Positions 6,063-6,622 of a DNA stretch of 6,622 bases are shown here, one piece after another. The position numbers and the translations under genes are program-made. The DNA is taken from the NCBI GenBank assembly GCA_900549655.1, contig UROZ01000114.1, positions 1 to 6,622 on the forward strand, written 5' to 3'. The notes below the pieces were generated by a model. The model was given only the letters and a program-made list of their open reading frames with translations, did not search any database and had not been told where the DNA came from. The DNA comes from an uncultured Collinsella sp. (GTDB lineage: Bacteria; Actinomycetota; Coriobacteriia; Coriobacteriales; Coriobacteriaceae). The first letter of the stretch is position 1. Every line of letters begins with the position of its first letter.

Positions 6063-6622
6063 CTAACGCAGCATATGCGCGACCAGTTCGGTGCGCGTGC
6101 CGATGCCAAGCTTTGCATACACGTTGGACAGTCGATTTTTGACGGTGCCCGGCGATACTCCCATATGGCGTGCGATTTCGGCGTTGGTCCACCCACGACA
6201 GGCGAGCATGGCCATGGTGAATTCCGTGGTCGTTAGATCGTCGGCCACGTCCTCGCCCGAATCGGGGTTGTGGATGCGCCGCCAACCGTAACTGAATCGA
6301 TACGTAATCTCGATGATGCGCGCGAAGTCGTCAGGGAATCGCGTTTTTAGACACGCCTCGATAAGCCCCTGCAAAAGGCCGTGGTGTTCGCCAATGAGCT
6401 CGATAAGGCCGTCGGGACGCGCAATGTCCCAAGCAGCCCCGAAGTGCGTTTTTGCGGCGTCGATGTCCTTGAGGCTCATGCATGCCATGGAAGCTGCCAG
6501 GTGCAGGAATAGTTCCGAGATGGGATAGCTCCCCTGTTTCATAATCAGGGCGTTTTCCGCCATGCCTAGGCTGCGGCCGTATTCGCCGCGCAGATACAAG
6601 GCGTGCGCCATCACGTAGCTGG
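6063..6622 (-). CDS. LuxR-family transcriptional regulator (5' end missing)
   Basis: Only the last 185 residues are visible; the gene continues past the right edge. The C-terminal 57 residues are a clear GerE/LuxR-type helix-turn-helix: 'LTTTEFTMAMLACRGWTNAEI' followed by 'ARHMGVSPGTVKNRLSNVYAKLGIG' in sequence, with the typical E-I-A-x-x-x-x-V-S-x-x-T-V-K-x-x-L scanning and recognition helices. The preceding part is all helical, with TPR-like pairs ('LRGEYGRSLGMAENAL', 'DIDAAKTHFGAAWDIA'), as in MalT-like regulators and many Coriobacteriia LuxR proteins. It is therefore a cytoplasmic DNA-binding protein that probably senses through its N-terminal part, which lies mostly outside the window. 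No receiver domain is visible in the part shown. It lies 156 bp upstream of the surface-protein gene on the same strand, so that gene is a natural target candidate (inference). Family call is firm; signal and targets are unknown. Confidence 0.9.
   Translation of the reverse strand, partial: SYVMAHALYLRGEYGRSLGMAENALIMKQGSYPISELFLHLAASMACMSLKDIDAAKTHFGAAWDIARPDGLIELIGEHHGLLQGLIEACLKTRFPDDFARIIEITYRFSYGWRRIHNPDSGEDVADDLTTTEFTMAMLACRGWTNAEIARHMGVSPGTVKNRLSNVYAKLGIGTRTELVAHMLR

Overview
The window reads as part of a GC-rich, Gram-positive actinobacterial chromosome, most likely a gut Coriobacteriia relative (Collinsella/Olsenella/Eggerthella type). The reasons are: a lipobox lipoprotein of the DUF5067-like kind; a very large exported protein with a twin-arginine leader and an LAxTG-type sorting signal; and a LuxR-type regulator with a helical N-terminal part beside the surface-protein gene. 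The genus is an inference from style; no rRNA or universal marker gene lies in the window.

Layout: 1-409 is non-coding and holds a striking 37-bp near-perfect palindrome (75-111) and a good ribosome binding site just before the first gene. 410-1426 (+) encodes a 338-residue lipoprotein with two beta-rich modules, closed by a strong intrinsic terminator (1457-1491). Convergent to it, 1539-5906 (-) encodes a 1455-residue exported protein, apparently wall-anchored. Upstream of that, 5907-6062 is a 156-bp gap, and 6063-6622 (-) is the C-terminal part of a LuxR-family regulator that runs off the right edge.

How it fits together: the regulator and the giant surface protein lie head to tail on the minus strand, so the regulator may control or be cotranscribed with the surface gene (inference from order only). 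The lipoprotein is a separate, convergent unit. Both non-regulatory genes encode envelope proteins, so the locus is a cell-surface locus. No tRNA, rRNA, CRISPR array, insertion sequence or phage gene was seen. The least explained items are the giant surface protein, whose middle part I cannot assign to a known family, and the palindrome at 75-111.
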